Origin: Shouchella oshimensis
GTDB lineage: Bacteria > Bacillota > Bacilli > Bacillales > Bacillaceae_D
DNA: 64,000 bases
NCBI RefSeq assembly: GCF_002019765.1
Contig: NZ_KV917380.1
Location: forward strand, 2,074,700-2,138,699
Direction: 5' to 3'
Position numbers and translations under genes: made by a program. Position 1 is the first letter of the stretch, and every line of letters begins with the position of its first letter. A model generated the notes under the pieces. That model was given only the letters and a program-made list of their open reading frames with translations, did no database searches and was not told the origin of the DNA. This document shows positions 1 through 11,000 of the stretch, piece by piece.

Positions 1-198
1 AATCGGGATATATGTCCAAGAAAAGGCGACTTGACCGACCAAAAGAATGAAGATACTAATTGCAACTGTAAATAAGACTGTTCCAGATACAAATTCTTCG
101 CCTTCAATCGTTTTTTTTGGCTTGCTCATATGGTTAAAAAAGATGGGATAAGTGACAGAAAAAATGGAGGTAAATGAATGAATGAAAAACGAAAACAT
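1..198 (-). CDS. Partial membrane protein (3' end outside window)
   Basis: This is the N-terminal 66 codons of a minus-strand gene that runs off the left edge. The start ATG (196-198) follows AAAGGAG at a normal distance. The protein starts MFSFFIHSFTSIFSV, a hydrophobic first segment, followed by a polar stretch (SKPKKTIEGEEF) and a second hydrophobic segment (VAISIFILLVGQVAF). It therefore looks like a small integral membrane protein. I do not recognise the family; DUF3899-like proteins are one possibility, but too little is visible to say. Confidence 0.6.
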   Translation of the reverse strand, partial: MFSFFIHSFTSIFSVTYPIFFNHMSKPKKTIEGEEFVSGTVLFTVAISIFILLVGQVAFSWTYIPI

Positions 199-395
199 GA
201 ATCTCACTCCTTTGCTCGCTTAAACAGTATTTCTAGCGGTTGTGTCGTAATTTGCTTGTAGTTTATCCGAGAAGAGGAAGACTATACATATTTTCTTAGA
301 ATTTGGCAAGGGAAAATCATGAGGAAATGTGTAAAAATAATGATTAACGTAATACATATTATGTAAACAAAACAAGGTGAAGCAATTCGATCTTT

Positions 396-1463
396 TTACC
401 ATGATTGAATTGCTTTTATTTTCGCTTCGTAATCAACGTGTGCATACACTTGAGTGGTAGCAACAGACTCATGACCAAGAAGTTGCTGTAACGTTAACAC
501 ATTTACTCCGTTTCGAATTAAGGCCGTCGCAAAGCTGTGGCGAAGCTTATGTGCAGTGATCGTACGATTTTGGAGAGATGGTATGACTTTTTTAGCCCGT
601 TCAAACAGACGTTGAATCATTTTCTGAAGGGCGCTAACGCTGATCGAGTGCGTATACGTCATCGTCCGAAAGTCAAAACCGACTAACAGAGTATTGTCTT
701 GTTTCGGTTGAATCGTATCAGGTAAAGACTGAATATAGTGTTGAATAACATCAAGCACCTCTTCTGTAAGTGGGATGGTTCGTTGTTTGTTGCCCTTACC
801 AAGTACCTGTATTTCTTTTCGATCAATATGAAGCTGTGAACGCTTTAAAGATGCTAGTTCTGATACACGCAAACCCGTGCGAACGAGTAGAGTAATAGCC
901 GTTAAGTCTCGTAAAGCTAATAAACGGTGGTACTTTTTTTGGCGTAAGGTTAAGCCCTCATCATTAAGAGTTAGCGCCATAACAGCTTTCATTTCTTCAA
1001 TCGATAAATAAACAGGCTCTCTTTTTTTTACTTTTGGTCTTGTGACCGCTTGAACAGGGTTTTCTTTTAAATGATATTGTTTCATTAAATAATGAAATAA
1101 TGATTGAAGGGCTGATAACTTTCGATTAATTGTCTTTGCTTCATTTTCCAATTCCATTGCTAAATAATGAACATAGTTTTCAATTCCTTGTTGGTTAAGT
1201 TGTGAAAAATCGGAGAGGGTACTGTCTTTAGCTCTAAACGATTCTTCTCCACTTTGACGTTCAACAAAGTGAAAGAAATCAAGGAAATCATAAATGTAGC
1301 GTTGAATGGTCCCTTGGCTGTATCCAAGAGAACGGATGTGTTGAATGTACGTCTGGATAAAAACAGGCAAGTCGTCAAGTCGACGGTAGGGCTGCTTTTC
1401 AATAGGATGTTGTTGCTTTTCATGTGAACGTTGATGCTGATTAATTTTCGCAAAGATTGACAT
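396..1463 (-). CDS. Xer-type tyrosine recombinase (XerS-like), 355 aa
   Basis: Site-specific recombinase of the phage-integrase family. The N-terminal SAM-like core-binding domain spans about residues 28-150. The C-terminal catalytic domain shows every active-site element: Arg in RTGLRVSEL, Lys in LGKGNKQR, HKLRHSFAT (His and Arg), LGHESV (His) and the nucleophile Tyr in TQVYAHVD. It is longer than XerC/XerD (about 300 aa) and close to single-recombinase XerS proteins (about 356 aa), but an orphan integrase is also possible. The start follows AGAGGTGAT. The gene stands alone, and a 50-bp inverted repeat lies 26 bp upstream of its start codon. No phage or ICE cargo is visible nearby. Confidence 0.85.
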   Translation of the reverse strand: MSIFAKINQHQRSHEKQQHPIEKQPYRRLDDLPVFIQTYIQHIRSLGYSQGTIQRYIYDFLDFFHFVERQSGEESFRAKDSTLSDFSQLNQQGIENYVHYLAMELENEAKTINRKLSALQSLFHYLMKQYHLKENPVQAVTRPKVKKREPVYLSIEEMKAVMALTLNDEGLTLRQKKYHRLLALRDLTAITLLVRTGLRVSELASLKRSQLHIDRKEIQVLGKGNKQRTIPLTEEVLDVIQHYIQSLPDTIQPKQDNTLLVGFDFRTMTYTHSISVSALQKMIQRLFERAKKVIPSLQNRTITAHKLRHSFATALIRNGVNVLTLQQLLGHESVATTQVYAHVDYEAKIKAIQSW

Positions 1464-1488
1464 TGGATCACCTCTTTAGTAGTTTACC

Positions 1489-1538
1489 GCAAAATAAACG
1501 TTCTGTGAAATGATTATTTCATGGAACGTTTATTTTGC
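1489..1538. repeat. 50-bp near-perfect inverted repeat upstream of recombinase
   Basis: The left arm starts GCAAAATAAACGTTC and the right arm ends GAACGTTTATTTTGC, an exact reverse complement. The inner parts (GTGAAAT and ATTTCAT) also pair with one mismatch around a 4-nt centre. It lies between the divergent recombinase and fadH starts, so it is not at the end of any gene, and neither side has a U-tract outside the stem. It could be an operator, a recombinase binding/crossover site, or a very stable leader hairpin. Confidence 0.8.
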
Positions 1539-1616
1539 AATGAAAAAAGCTGGTTTGGATAACCTTGTTGCTCAGCGCAATGTAGATTAAATGAAAGAAC
1601 AACTAGATTTTTATTG

Positions 1617-1630
1617 TGTAAACCCTTTCA
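1617..1630 (+). promoter_or_regulatory. Possible cre (CcpA) site upstream of fadH
   Basis: TGTAAACCCTTTCA matches the Bacillus cre consensus (TGWNANCGNTNNCA) except that the central CG is CC. The location, 70-83 bp before the fadH start, would suit catabolite control of fatty-acid degradation. The mismatch falls at an important base, so this is tentative. Confidence 0.25.
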
Positions 1631-1699
1631 TTACGACGTGAATTTTTGCATAATAAAGAGGAGGAGAACGGCTTGCTATGAGGTTGGAGGGAAAAGCAG

Positions 1700-2491
1700 A
1701 TGAAGGAAGAGATCATTGTTGTCACTGGCGGTAGTAGCGGTATGGGTAAAGCGATGGTACGACATTTTGCAAATGCTGGTGCTCGAGTTGTTGTTTGTGC
1801 ACGTAACGAAGAACGATTAATTCAAACGAAACAGGAATTAGAAACATTTCCTGAGCAAATTACGACCTTTGCTTTAGATATTCGAAATCGAGGGGATATA
1901 GAAGCAATGGTCAACGACGTGTACGAAACAGTGGGCCCGATTACAGCTGTTGTCAATAATGCTGCTGGAAATTTCCTTTGTCCATCTGAAGACTTAACTG
2001 AAAATGGTTGGCATTCGGTTATTGACATCGTCTTAAATGGTACATGGCATATGACTCAAACGGTTGCGAAGCGATGGATTCAAGAAAAGCAAGCAGGCGC
2101 AATGGTTAATATTGTGGCAACGTATGCTGATACAGGTGGACCTGGTGTTGTTCATTCTGCGAGTGCAAAAGCAGGGGTACTTGCCATGACAAAAACACTT
2201 GCGGTGGAATGGGGTGCGTCCTATGGTATACGCGTCAATGCTATTGCCCCTGGACCAATTGAGGACACAGGCGGTGTAGACAAGCTAATTCAAAGTGAAA
2301 AAGCTCATCAGATGGCATTAAGGAGCATTCCGATGAAACGGTTTGGCAAAGGAGAAGAGGTAGCTCGTCTTGCCCATTATCTTCTTTCAACAGAGGGCTC
2401 GTATATTAATGGTACATGCATTACTATTGACGGTGGTCAATCAATTGGTCAATCAGGCTTCTTAACAGGAGCGGCCGCATTTCAACAATAA
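1700..2491 (+). CDS. fadH: 2,4-dienoyl-CoA reductase, SDR family (FadH/YkuF-like)
   Basis: 263-aa short-chain dehydrogenase. The Rossmann motif TGGSSGMGKAM lies at residues 9-19 and NNAAGNF follows near residue 86. Instead of the usual SDR Tyr-x-x-x-Lys, the active site reads HSASAKAG, with Ser four residues before Lys. That is the arrangement of 2,4-dienoyl-CoA reductases, where a Ser-Lys pair replaces the Tyr-Lys pair. The segment NAIAPGPIEDTGG is also typical of B. subtilis FadH (YkuF). The enzyme uses NADPH to remove double bonds at even positions so that unsaturated fatty acyl-CoAs can enter beta-oxidation. It is a single gene, read from a GGAGG-type site, with its own terminator. Confidence 0.85.
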   Translation: MKEEIIVVTGGSSGMGKAMVRHFANAGARVVVCARNEERLIQTKQELETFPEQITTFALDIRNRGDIEAMVNDVYETVGPITAVVNNAAGNFLCPSEDLTENGWHSVIDIVLNGTWHMTQTVAKRWIQEKQAGAMVNIVATYADTGGPGVVHSASAKAGVLAMTKTLAVEWGASYGIRVNAIAPGPIEDTGGVDKLIQSEKAHQMALRSIPMKRFGKGEEVARLAHYLLSTEGSYINGTCITIDGGQSIGQSGFLTGAAAFQQ

Positions 2492-2519
2492 CACGCGTTT
2501 CTTATCGCGTGTTTTTTTT
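2491..2519 (+). terminator. Rho-independent terminator after fadH
   Basis: The stem ACGCG...CGCGT directly follows the stop codon and is followed by a run of eight T. Confidence 0.85.
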
Positions 2520-2596
2520 ATGCGATTCAGGTTAAAATAGGCACAATAACGGGTATGAATAAAGAGCGTTTTTGTATAGAAGGAGTGGCGAAAGAG

Positions 2597-3652
2597 TTGA
2601 TCACATTTAAGCAAGTATCAAAGCAGTACGAAGACGGAACAAAAGCGGTAGCAAACGCCAATTTCACAATTGATAAAGGTGAGTTCTTTGTTTTAATTGG
2701 ACCGAGTGGCTGTGGGAAAACAACAACATTAAAAATGATTAATCGTTTAATCCCGCCTACAGCAGGAGAATTATTCATTAATGATGTCAATACGAGCAAA
2801 GTCAATATCGATCAATTGCGATGGAACATTGGCTACGTACTTCAACAAATAGCGTTGTTTCCGCATATGACCGTTGCTGCTAACATAGCTATTGTCCCAG
2901 AATTAAAAGGTTGGGATCGAGACAAAACAAATGCTAGGGTTGACGAACTATTATCGTTAGTAGGACTAGACCCAGAAATTTACCGGCATCGATTACCAAC
3001 GGATTTGTCTGGAGGTCAACAACAGCGAGTAGGAGTAGCTCGAGCTCTAGCAGCAGACCCTGACATTTTATTAATGGATGAACCGTTTAGTGCGCTCGAT
3101 CCAGTAGCAAGAGCTTCGCTGCAAAAAGACATTAAGGCACTACAACAAAATATTAAAAAAACCATTGTATTCGTTACCCATGACATGGAGGAAGCAAAGT
3201 TCTTAGGAGATCGCATTGGGATGATGGAAGACGGACATGTGCTCCAAATTGGCACAGTACAAGAATTGATAGAAAATCCAGCTTCTCCATCAGTCACCCG
3301 CTTCTTACGCCATTCCGATGGAGTAGAGCAAACATCAATGCCAACCGTTGGCTCGATTCTTACTCCTATTGAAGATAGTGAGTATGTGACATCAGGAGAA
3401 CATCAGTCCAAGAACGAGCTACAATTTGTTCTTTCGAACGATAATCAGCTAAAAGATGTACAGTATCTTGGAAAATCCATTGAACACTATCAAACCATTA
3501 ATGATAGCGATACTCTTGAACAAACGTACCATCAGTTAGAACAATGTCCATTTCCGGCGCTCCCTGTTATAAAGGGCGATAAATGTATAGGCGTTGTTTC
3601 TTATCAAAATCTTGCTAAGTTAGCTATTCAACCGGCACTACATCACGCATAA
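2597..3652 (+). CDS. Glycine betaine/carnitine/choline ABC transporter ATPase (OpuCA/OpuBA-like)
   Basis: ATPase subunit of an osmoprotectant importer. Walker A is GPSGCGKTTT, the signature LSGGQQQR and Walker B ILLMDEP, followed by the H-loop FVTHDM. The C-terminal hundred residues show a CBS-like segment (FPALPVIKGDKCIGVVSYQNL), as in OpuCA. I chose TTG at 2597 (protein MITFKQVSKQYEDG) because an AGGAG lies 11 nt before it and the family starts here. An in-frame ATG at 2555 has no ribosome binding site and would add 14 unconserved residues. It forms an operon with the fused permease-binding protein downstream. Confidence 0.9.
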   Translation: MITFKQVSKQYEDGTKAVANANFTIDKGEFFVLIGPSGCGKTTTLKMINRLIPPTAGELFINDVNTSKVNIDQLRWNIGYVLQQIALFPHMTVAANIAIVPELKGWDRDKTNARVDELLSLVGLDPEIYRHRLPTDLSGGQQQRVGVARALAADPDILLMDEPFSALDPVARASLQKDIKALQQNIKKTIVFVTHDMEEAKFLGDRIGMMEDGHVLQIGTVQELIENPASPSVTRFLRHSDGVEQTSMPTVGSILTPIEDSEYVTSGEHQSKNELQFVLSNDNQLKDVQYLGKSIEHYQTINDSDTLEQTYHQLEQCPFPALPVIKGDKCIGVVSYQNLAKLAIQPALHHA

Positions 3653-3723
3653 CCCTAATGTAATGGAAAGGAAAAGTGAATCGTCAGGGTGCGTGATACA
3701 CGTTCGATTGCACTTATTTTGTT

Positions 3724-5277
3724 ATGGAATCTTTTTGGTCATCTTATTTTACACTTTTTGAAGAACGTTCAGATTTATTATTGCAATCGTTTTGGGAGCA
3801 TTTACAGTTATCTCTTATCTCATTACTTATTGCTGTAGCGATTGCCATACCAATTGGAATTGTACTTACCCGCTATACACGCTATTCTGAGTATGTTATT
3901 GGCATCGCTGCTGTTTTGCAAACCATTCCTTCGCTTGCGTTACTCGGGTTTCTTGTTTTATTTGTTGGAATCGGAACAACGCCTGCCATTATAGCGTTAA
4001 CGGCTTACGCGCTTTTGCCTGTCCTTCGAAATACATACACAGGAATAAAAGAAGTGGATCCTGCGCTTGTGGAGGCAGCAAGAGGGATGGGAATGAATTC
4101 TCGTAAACGTTTATTAAAAGTAGAGTTACCCCTTGCTATGCCTACGGTTATGGCAGGTATTCGTACCTCCATGGTCTTAATAGTTGGAACAGCCACCCTC
4201 GCTGCTCTCGTTGGAGGAGGAGGACTTGGACAAATTATTATGCTTGGTATTCAACGAACGAGTAACGAATACATTTTATTTGGCGCACTACCTGCTACGC
4301 TGCTCGCGCTCTTTTTTGATTTTGTTTTACGCTTTACGGAGCGACGTTCGGAGAAAAAGGGAACAGGATCCTATAAGCCTATGTTAGCGGTTGTGTTAAT
4401 TGCCCTCCTTATCGTGACTATCCCTCCAACTGTCAATGCAGTACGAGGTGTTGGCCAAGCAGATATCGTTATTGGCGGGAAAATGGGGCCGGAACCACCT
4501 ATCTTAGCCAATATGTATAAAGAGTTAATTGAACAAGAAACCGATTTAGAAGTCGAAGTCATTGCACCACTGGGCACAACAAGTGTAAACTTTAATGCAT
4601 TAGAAGTTGGTGATATCGCCATCTATCCTGAATTTACAGGGACTGTATTGGCTGATTTATTAAACATTGAGAACTTTAGCTATGATGAACGGGAGTCTTT
4701 TGAACAAGCACGAGACGAAATGTACGAACAATTAGGGCACACGCTGCTAGAACCAATGGGTTTTCAAAATACGTATGCCATTGCCATGCCTAGAGCATTA
4801 GCCGAGGAGCTTGAAGTAGAGACAATATCGGATTTAGAACCTTATGCAAACGAGCTAGAAGCTGGTTTTACATTTGAGTTTGCCGATCGAGAAGATGGGT
4901 ATGCTGGATTTGAGGATGTGTATGGCTTTTCGTTTAGCAACGTAACAACGATTGATGTGTCCACTCGGTATCAAGCCATTTCCAATGGTAGTATTCAATT
5001 AAGTGACGTGTTCTCAACAGATCCACAAATTGTCGAGTACGATATGGTTGTGTTAGAAGATGATGCAACATTGTTTCCACCTTATCAAGCAGCTCCGCTG
5101 GTAAGCAATCATGCTATAAGTGAATACCCAGAACTTGAAGCCATTTTAAACCAATTAGCAGGAATAGGCTCAGAAGATGAAATTTCTGAGTTGAATTATC
5201 GCGTTGATATTAATGACGAAGATCCAGCCGCAGTGGCTCGTGACTTTTTAAACGAAAAAGGACTACTTACCAATTAA
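3724..5277 (+). CDS. Fused permease and substrate-binding protein of osmoprotectant ABC transporter
   Basis: 517 aa. Residues about 1-215 are an OpuCB-type permease with several membrane spans and the coupling loop around EAARGMGM. A further transmembrane segment near residue 225 leads into an OpuCC/ProX-type periplasmic-binding domain (from about residue 245, beginning IVIGGKMGPEPPIL) that stays tethered outside the membrane. B. subtilis OpuC uses three separate proteins for these parts; Listeria BilE has a similar fusion. The ATG at 3724 has no clear ribosome binding site, and no in-frame alternative start exists before the upstream TGA at 3694. Predicted role: uptake of betaine or related solutes under osmotic stress. 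Confidence 0.9.
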   Translation: MESFWSSYFTLFEERSDLLLQSFWEHLQLSLISLLIAVAIAIPIGIVLTRYTRYSEYVIGIAAVLQTIPSLALLGFLVLFVGIGTTPAIIALTAYALLPVLRNTYTGIKEVDPALVEAARGMGMNSRKRLLKVELPLAMPTVMAGIRTSMVLIVGTATLAALVGGGGLGQIIMLGIQRTSNEYILFGALPATLLALFFDFVLRFTERRSEKKGTGSYKPMLAVVLIALLIVTIPPTVNAVRGVGQADIVIGGKMGPEPPILANMYKELIEQETDLEVEVIAPLGTTSVNFNALEVGDIAIYPEFTGTVLADLLNIENFSYDERESFEQARDEMYEQLGHTLLEPMGFQNTYAIAMPRALAEELEVETISDLEPYANELEAGFTFEFADREDGYAGFEDVYGFSFSNVTTIDVSTRYQAISNGSIQLSDVFSTDPQIVEYDMVVLEDDATLFPPYQAAPLVSNHAISEYPELEAILNQLAGIGSEDEISELNYRVDINDEDPAAVARDFLNEKGLLTN

Positions 5278-5294
5278 AAAGGAGAGAATGAACG

Positions 5295-5702
5295 ATGAAA
5301 AATCCATCAGATCAACGAATAAAAGAAATTCTTCATACAAAAAAACGTATTGCTGTAGTTGGGCTTTCAAATAACCCAGATCGAACAAGCTACATGGTTT
5401 CTAAAGCAATGCAAGACGCAGGGTACACAATCATTCCAATCAATCCAAATGTGGACACCGTTTTAGGAGAAAAATCATATGCTTCCATCTCGGATTTAGA
5501 TCAAGAGGTAGATATGGTAAATATATTTCGTAGAAGCGAATTCTTACCCGAGCTTGCAAAAGAAACCGTACAAGCAGGTATCCCTATCTTCTGGTCACAG
5601 CTTGGTGTTGTGAGCGAAGAAGCCTATTCGTTTTTACAAGAAAATCATGTCGAAACCATTATGGATCGCTGTATTAAAGTAGAGCACGCTAAATTTAAAT
5701 AA
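5295..5702 (+). CDS. CoA-binding domain protein (YneT-like), 135 aa
   Basis: Small Rossmann-fold protein of the CoA_binding family. It shows the nucleotide-binding start IAVVGLSNNPDRTSY (about residues 15-30) and the typical PINPNVDTVLGEKSY segment. The late motif GIPIFWSQLGVVSEEA matches the family. Its biochemical role is unknown. In B. subtilis the homologue yneT also lies immediately upstream of parE and parC, so the context is conserved. It starts after AAGGAGA and ends just before a terminator. Confidence 0.85.
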   Translation: MKNPSDQRIKEILHTKKRIAVVGLSNNPDRTSYMVSKAMQDAGYTIIPINPNVDTVLGEKSYASISDLDQEVDMVNIFRRSEFLPELAKETVQAGIPIFWSQLGVVSEEAYSFLQENHVETIMDRCIKVEHAKFK

Positions 5703-5710
5703 GGCTATTT

Positions 5711-5744
5711 CCGTACTGCAAACGTGAGCAGTACGGTCTTTTTT
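5711..5744 (+). terminator. Terminator after the CoA-binding protein gene
   Basis: Perfect 9-bp stem CCGTACTGC / GCAGTACGG followed by TCTTTTTT. It separates this gene from parE, which has its own promoter. Confidence 0.9.
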
Positions 5745-5817
5745 GTGGAAAAATTTGCAGAGACGAAACAGGCATGATAAGGTTTTATTAGAAAAAACTG
5801 TTGCATCAAGGAAAACA

Positions 5818-5846
5818 TTGACTAAAATAAAGATGGAGTATATTCT
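5818..5846 (+). promoter_or_regulatory. Sigma-A-type promoter of parE-parC
   Basis: -35 TTGACT (5818-5823), 17-bp spacer and -10 TATTCT (5841-5846), 54 bp before the parE start. Confidence 0.65.
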
Positions 5847-5851
5847 TTTAA

Positions 5852-7867
<2,016 letters not shown>

Positions 7868-10306
7868 TTGGCAAAAGCAGAAAAGTATCTTGATCTCCCC
7901 TTAGAAGATGTCATAGGAGATCGATTTAGTCGCTATAGTAAATACATTATTCAAGAACGTGCACTTCCTGATGCGCGAGATGGATTAAAACCGGTACAAC
8001 GACGTATCTTGTACGCCATGTACACAGATGGTAATACGGCCGACAAACCGTATCGTAAAGCAGCGAAAACCGTTGGGAACGTGATCGGAAACTATCACCC
8101 ACACGGTGATAGTTCTGTTTATGATGCCATGGTACGGATGAGTCAAGAATGGAAAGTACGTCAGCTTTTAATTGATATGCATGGAAACAATGGATCGATT
8201 GATGGCGACCCTCCAGCTGCGATGCGTTATACCGAAGCAAGGCTTTCGAAGATAAGTGCTGAGCTTATGCGTGATTTGGATAAAGGAACGGTTGATTACA
8301 TTCCGAACTTCGATGACTCCATAGAAGAACCTGTTGTATTGCCAGCCATGTATCCAAACTTGCTGGTTAACGGTTCTACGGGTATCTCTGCAGGTTATGC
8401 AACCGATATTCCACCTCATCACTTACCTGAAATCATTGATGGTGCCGTTCGTTTAATGGAAAAACCGTCAACAACCATTGATGAACTTCTAACCATTATA
8501 AAAGGGCCAGATTTCCCAACTGGCGGTATCGTTCAAGGCTTAGATGGAATTCGGAAGGCGTACGAGACAGGCAAGGGAAAAGTTGTCGTACGAGCGAAAA
8601 CAGCATTTGAAGAAGTTCGAGGTGGAAGAACGCAAATTGTTATAACGGAGCTCCCTTATGAAGTAGTAAAAGCAAACCTCGTAAAGAAAATGGACGAAAT
8701 CCGCTTTGATAAAAAAGTAGATGGGATTGCAGAAGTGCGTGATGATACTGATCGGACTGGAATGCGCATTGTCGTAGAATTAAAAAAAGATGCAGAAGCA
8801 AATGCTATTTTAAACTATTTGTTTAAACATACTGATTTGCAGGTGATGTACCATTTTAATATGGTTGCCATTTATAATAAAACACCACAATTGATGGGGT
8901 TAAAAGCGCTTCTTCAAGCTTATATTGATCATCAAAAAGATGTTTTCACAAGAAAATCACAGTTTGAGCTTAAAAAAGCGCAAGAGCGTGCTCATATTGT
9001 TGAGGGGTTAATAAAAGCAGTTTCCATTCTTGATGAAGTGATTGCTGTGATTCGCGGTTCAAAAGATAAAAAAGACGCAAAACTTAATTTGCAAGAACAA
9101 TTTGCGTTTACAGAGCCTCAGTCTGAAGCAATTGTAAACTTGCAATTGTATCGTTTAACAAACACGGATATTACGACCCTTGAAAAAGAAGCGGACGAAC
9201 TGAAAAAGCGAATTGCGGAATTAGAAGCCATACTAGCAAGTGAAAAAAAGCTCATTCAAGTTATAAAAAAAGAATTAGTCCAAGTAAAAAAACAGTTTCA
9301 TTCTGAAAGACGAACGGTCATTAAGGAAGAAATAGAAGAGTTAAAGATCAATATGGATCAACTGGTGGCAACAGAAGATGTACGTGTGACGATTACTCAC
9401 GCAGGCTACGTCAAACGAACGAGTATTCGTTCGTACACAGCATCTAGTAAAGATGCTCCTGGAATGAAAGCCGGTGATACAGTGCTTCAATCTCTTGTTG
9501 CGTCCACCACTGACGTCCTTCTTCTTTTTACAAAGAAGGGAAACTACTTGTACTTACCGATTCATCAGCTGCCAGATATTCGCTGGAAGGATGATGGTCA
9601 GCATATCGCCAACATCATTCCCATCGATTCTGATGACGAATTAGTAACAACCCTTGTTATCTCTTCTTTTGATACTGATGAGTCACTTTTGTTTATGACC
9701 CGAAACGGGATGATCAAACGGACCGAGTTAAAGCTTTATCAAGCACAACGTAACTCTAAACCACTAATGGCTTTAAAGATAAAAGAAGACGATTCTCTCG
9801 TATCAGTTGAAAAAACGAATGGAAAAAAAGAGTTATTTGCTGCCACACATTTTGGCTATGGGCTCTGGTTCTCAGAAAATGATATCTCCCTCGTTGGTCA
9901 ACGCGCAGCAGGTGTAAAAGGGATGAACATTAAGCCTGGGGACTACGTCGTTGGCTTTGAAACTTTCGAATTAGAAGATACAGTCGAATTCCTCTGTGTC
10001 ACGCAGCGTGGCTCTGTTAAACGAATGGCCATTACTGAATTTGAAAAATCAAGTCGAAATAAACGTGGATCGGTTTTACTTCGTGAGTTGAAATCAAATC
10101 CCCACCGCCTTGTTGGGTTTAAAAAAATCACTCCGGACACAACGTTGTTTTTAGTAGAAACCGATCAAGATGAACAGATTTTTGTTGATCCGACTAAGTA
10201 TCGAAAAGCGGATCGCTATTCGAATGGATCCTATGCATTTGATGAAAACGATCGCGGGAAAGCGCGACAATTAAAAGTGGTCGTGGACACCACCGATCAC
10301 GAATAA
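7868..10306 (+). CDS. parC: DNA topoisomerase IV subunit A
   Basis: 812-aa DNA-cleaving subunit. The N-terminal winged-helix domain contains the catalytic tyrosine in AMRYTEARLS near residue 120, with DGLKPVQRRILYAM and GNYHPHGDSSVYD upstream in the quinolone-resistance region (Ser-Val where resistance changes arise). The coiled-coil tower follows. The C-terminal domain is the ParC-type degenerate beta-pinwheel with no intact GyrA box. It starts at TTG immediately after the parE stop, with GGGGAGG inside the parE end, so the two subunits are translationally coupled. Confidence 0.96.
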   Translation: MAKAEKYLDLPLEDVIGDRFSRYSKYIIQERALPDARDGLKPVQRRILYAMYTDGNTADKPYRKAAKTVGNVIGNYHPHGDSSVYDAMVRMSQEWKVRQLLIDMHGNNGSIDGDPPAAMRYTEARLSKISAELMRDLDKGTVDYIPNFDDSIEEPVVLPAMYPNLLVNGSTGISAGYATDIPPHHLPEIIDGAVRLMEKPSTTIDELLTIIKGPDFPTGGIVQGLDGIRKAYETGKGKVVVRAKTAFEEVRGGRTQIVITELPYEVVKANLVKKMDEIRFDKKVDGIAEVRDDTDRTGMRIVVELKKDAEANAILNYLFKHTDLQVMYHFNMVAIYNKTPQLMGLKALLQAYIDHQKDVFTRKSQFELKKAQERAHIVEGLIKAVSILDEVIAVIRGSKDKKDAKLNLQEQFAFTEPQSEAIVNLQLYRLTNTDITTLEKEADELKKRIAELEAILASEKKLIQVIKKELVQVKKQFHSERRTVIKEEIEELKINMDQLVATEDVRVTITHAGYVKRTSIRSYTASSKDAPGMKAGDTVLQSLVASTTDVLLLFTKKGNYLYLPIHQLPDIRWKDDGQHIANIIPIDSDDELVTTLVISSFDTDESLLFMTRNGMIKRTELKLYQAQRNSKPLMALKIKEDDSLVSVEKTNGKKELFAATHFGYGLWFSENDISLVGQRAAGVKGMNIKPGDYVVGFETFELEDTVEFLCVTQRGSVKRMAITEFEKSSRNKRGSVLLRELKSNPHRLVGFKKITPDTTLFLVETDQDEQIFVDPTKYRKADRYSNGSYAFDENDRGKARQLKVVVDTTDHE

Positions 10307-10310
10307 AACA

Positions 10311-10353
10311 TAGCACTGCTATCGCTTTAAGGGTAGCAGTGCTTATTTGTTTT
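10311..10353 (+). terminator. Terminator after parC
   Basis: Ten-base stem AGCACTGCTA / TAGCAGTGCT around an 11-nt loop, followed by a T-rich tail. Confidence 0.85.
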
Positions 10354-10421
10354 CCTTGTACCTGTTTAAAGTGCGCATTGTAAGGGAAAGAGTAGGATAA
10401 CGAATGATTGGAGGAACGATG

Positions 10422-10958
10422 ATGTCATTAACAAAGGATCAATTAAACTATTTGAAAAAAGAATTACATTCGATGAAAGAGTCAATAGAGAAGCGAACGT
10501 CTACACCTGAAGGGGAAATGTCAGAAATGAGAGGCGATATTGCTCGCGGAGTAGACAATCACTTAGCAGAAACAGCGTCAGAATATGAGGATCGAGTACG
10601 AACACAAACCATCAATGAAGCCGATGAACATCGATTAGCCGAAATTAATGAAGCTTTGGAGCGAATGGAAGATGGTAGCTACGGTACTTGTATTGATACA
10701 GGCAAGGAAATTCCATATGAGCGATTAGAAGCATTGCCGTATGCGAAACGTACAACAGAAGCTCAAGAAGAAGCGGAAGAGCCTTTTGCGGATAGTAGTG
10801 AAGAAGATCGTGCTGTTGGTTTGCATCATGCGCAACTGGATCGTGACACAGAGACCACTAGAGAATTAGCCAGAGAGCAAGATGCCGACGAACATTCTAG
10901 TGAAGTCGATGCAGAACATCATTATGATGAGAAAACAGATGAACAAAGCAATCAATAG
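10422..10958 (+). CDS. TraR/DksA-type protein (YteA-like), 178 aa
   Basis: An N-terminal coiled coil (about residues 3-95, rich in Glu/Lys and preceded by LTKDQLNYLKKEL) is followed by the DksA/TraR zinc-finger region GSYGTCIDTGKEIPYERLEALPY. Only one of the four zinc cysteines remains, as in B. subtilis YteA, so metal binding is probably lost. The C-terminus is very acidic (EEAEEPFADSSEEDR and later). DksA relatives bind RNA polymerase through the secondary channel; whether this one does is unknown. I chose ATG 10422 because GGAGG lies 7 nt upstream. Confidence 0.8.
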   Translation: MSLTKDQLNYLKKELHSMKESIEKRTSTPEGEMSEMRGDIARGVDNHLAETASEYEDRVRTQTINEADEHRLAEINEALERMEDGSYGTCIDTGKEIPYERLEALPYAKRTTEAQEEAEEPFADSSEEDRAVGLHHAQLDRDTETTRELAREQDADEHSSEVDAEHHYDEKTDEQSNQ

Positions 10959-10962
10959 TTAA

Positions 10963-10999
10963 AACCTCTATTCGTTCTTCAACGAATAGAGGTTTTTTA
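10963..10999. terminator. Bidirectional terminator between yteA-like and ytvI-like genes
   Basis: Perfect 14-bp stem AACCTCTATTCGTT with loop CTTC. It is T-rich on the plus side and has a short T-run on the minus side, serving the two convergent genes. Confidence 0.9.
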
Positions 11000-11000
11000 T

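Noticed and set aside
220..402. 60-codon minus-strand frame next to the recombinase gene
   Set aside because: No good ribosome binding site, odd composition, and overlap with the recombinase gene end.
366..415. Inverted repeat AGCAATTC/GAATTGCT at the end of the recombinase gene
   Set aside because: 8-bp arms with a long loop overlapping the stop and no clear T-run; too weak to call a terminator.
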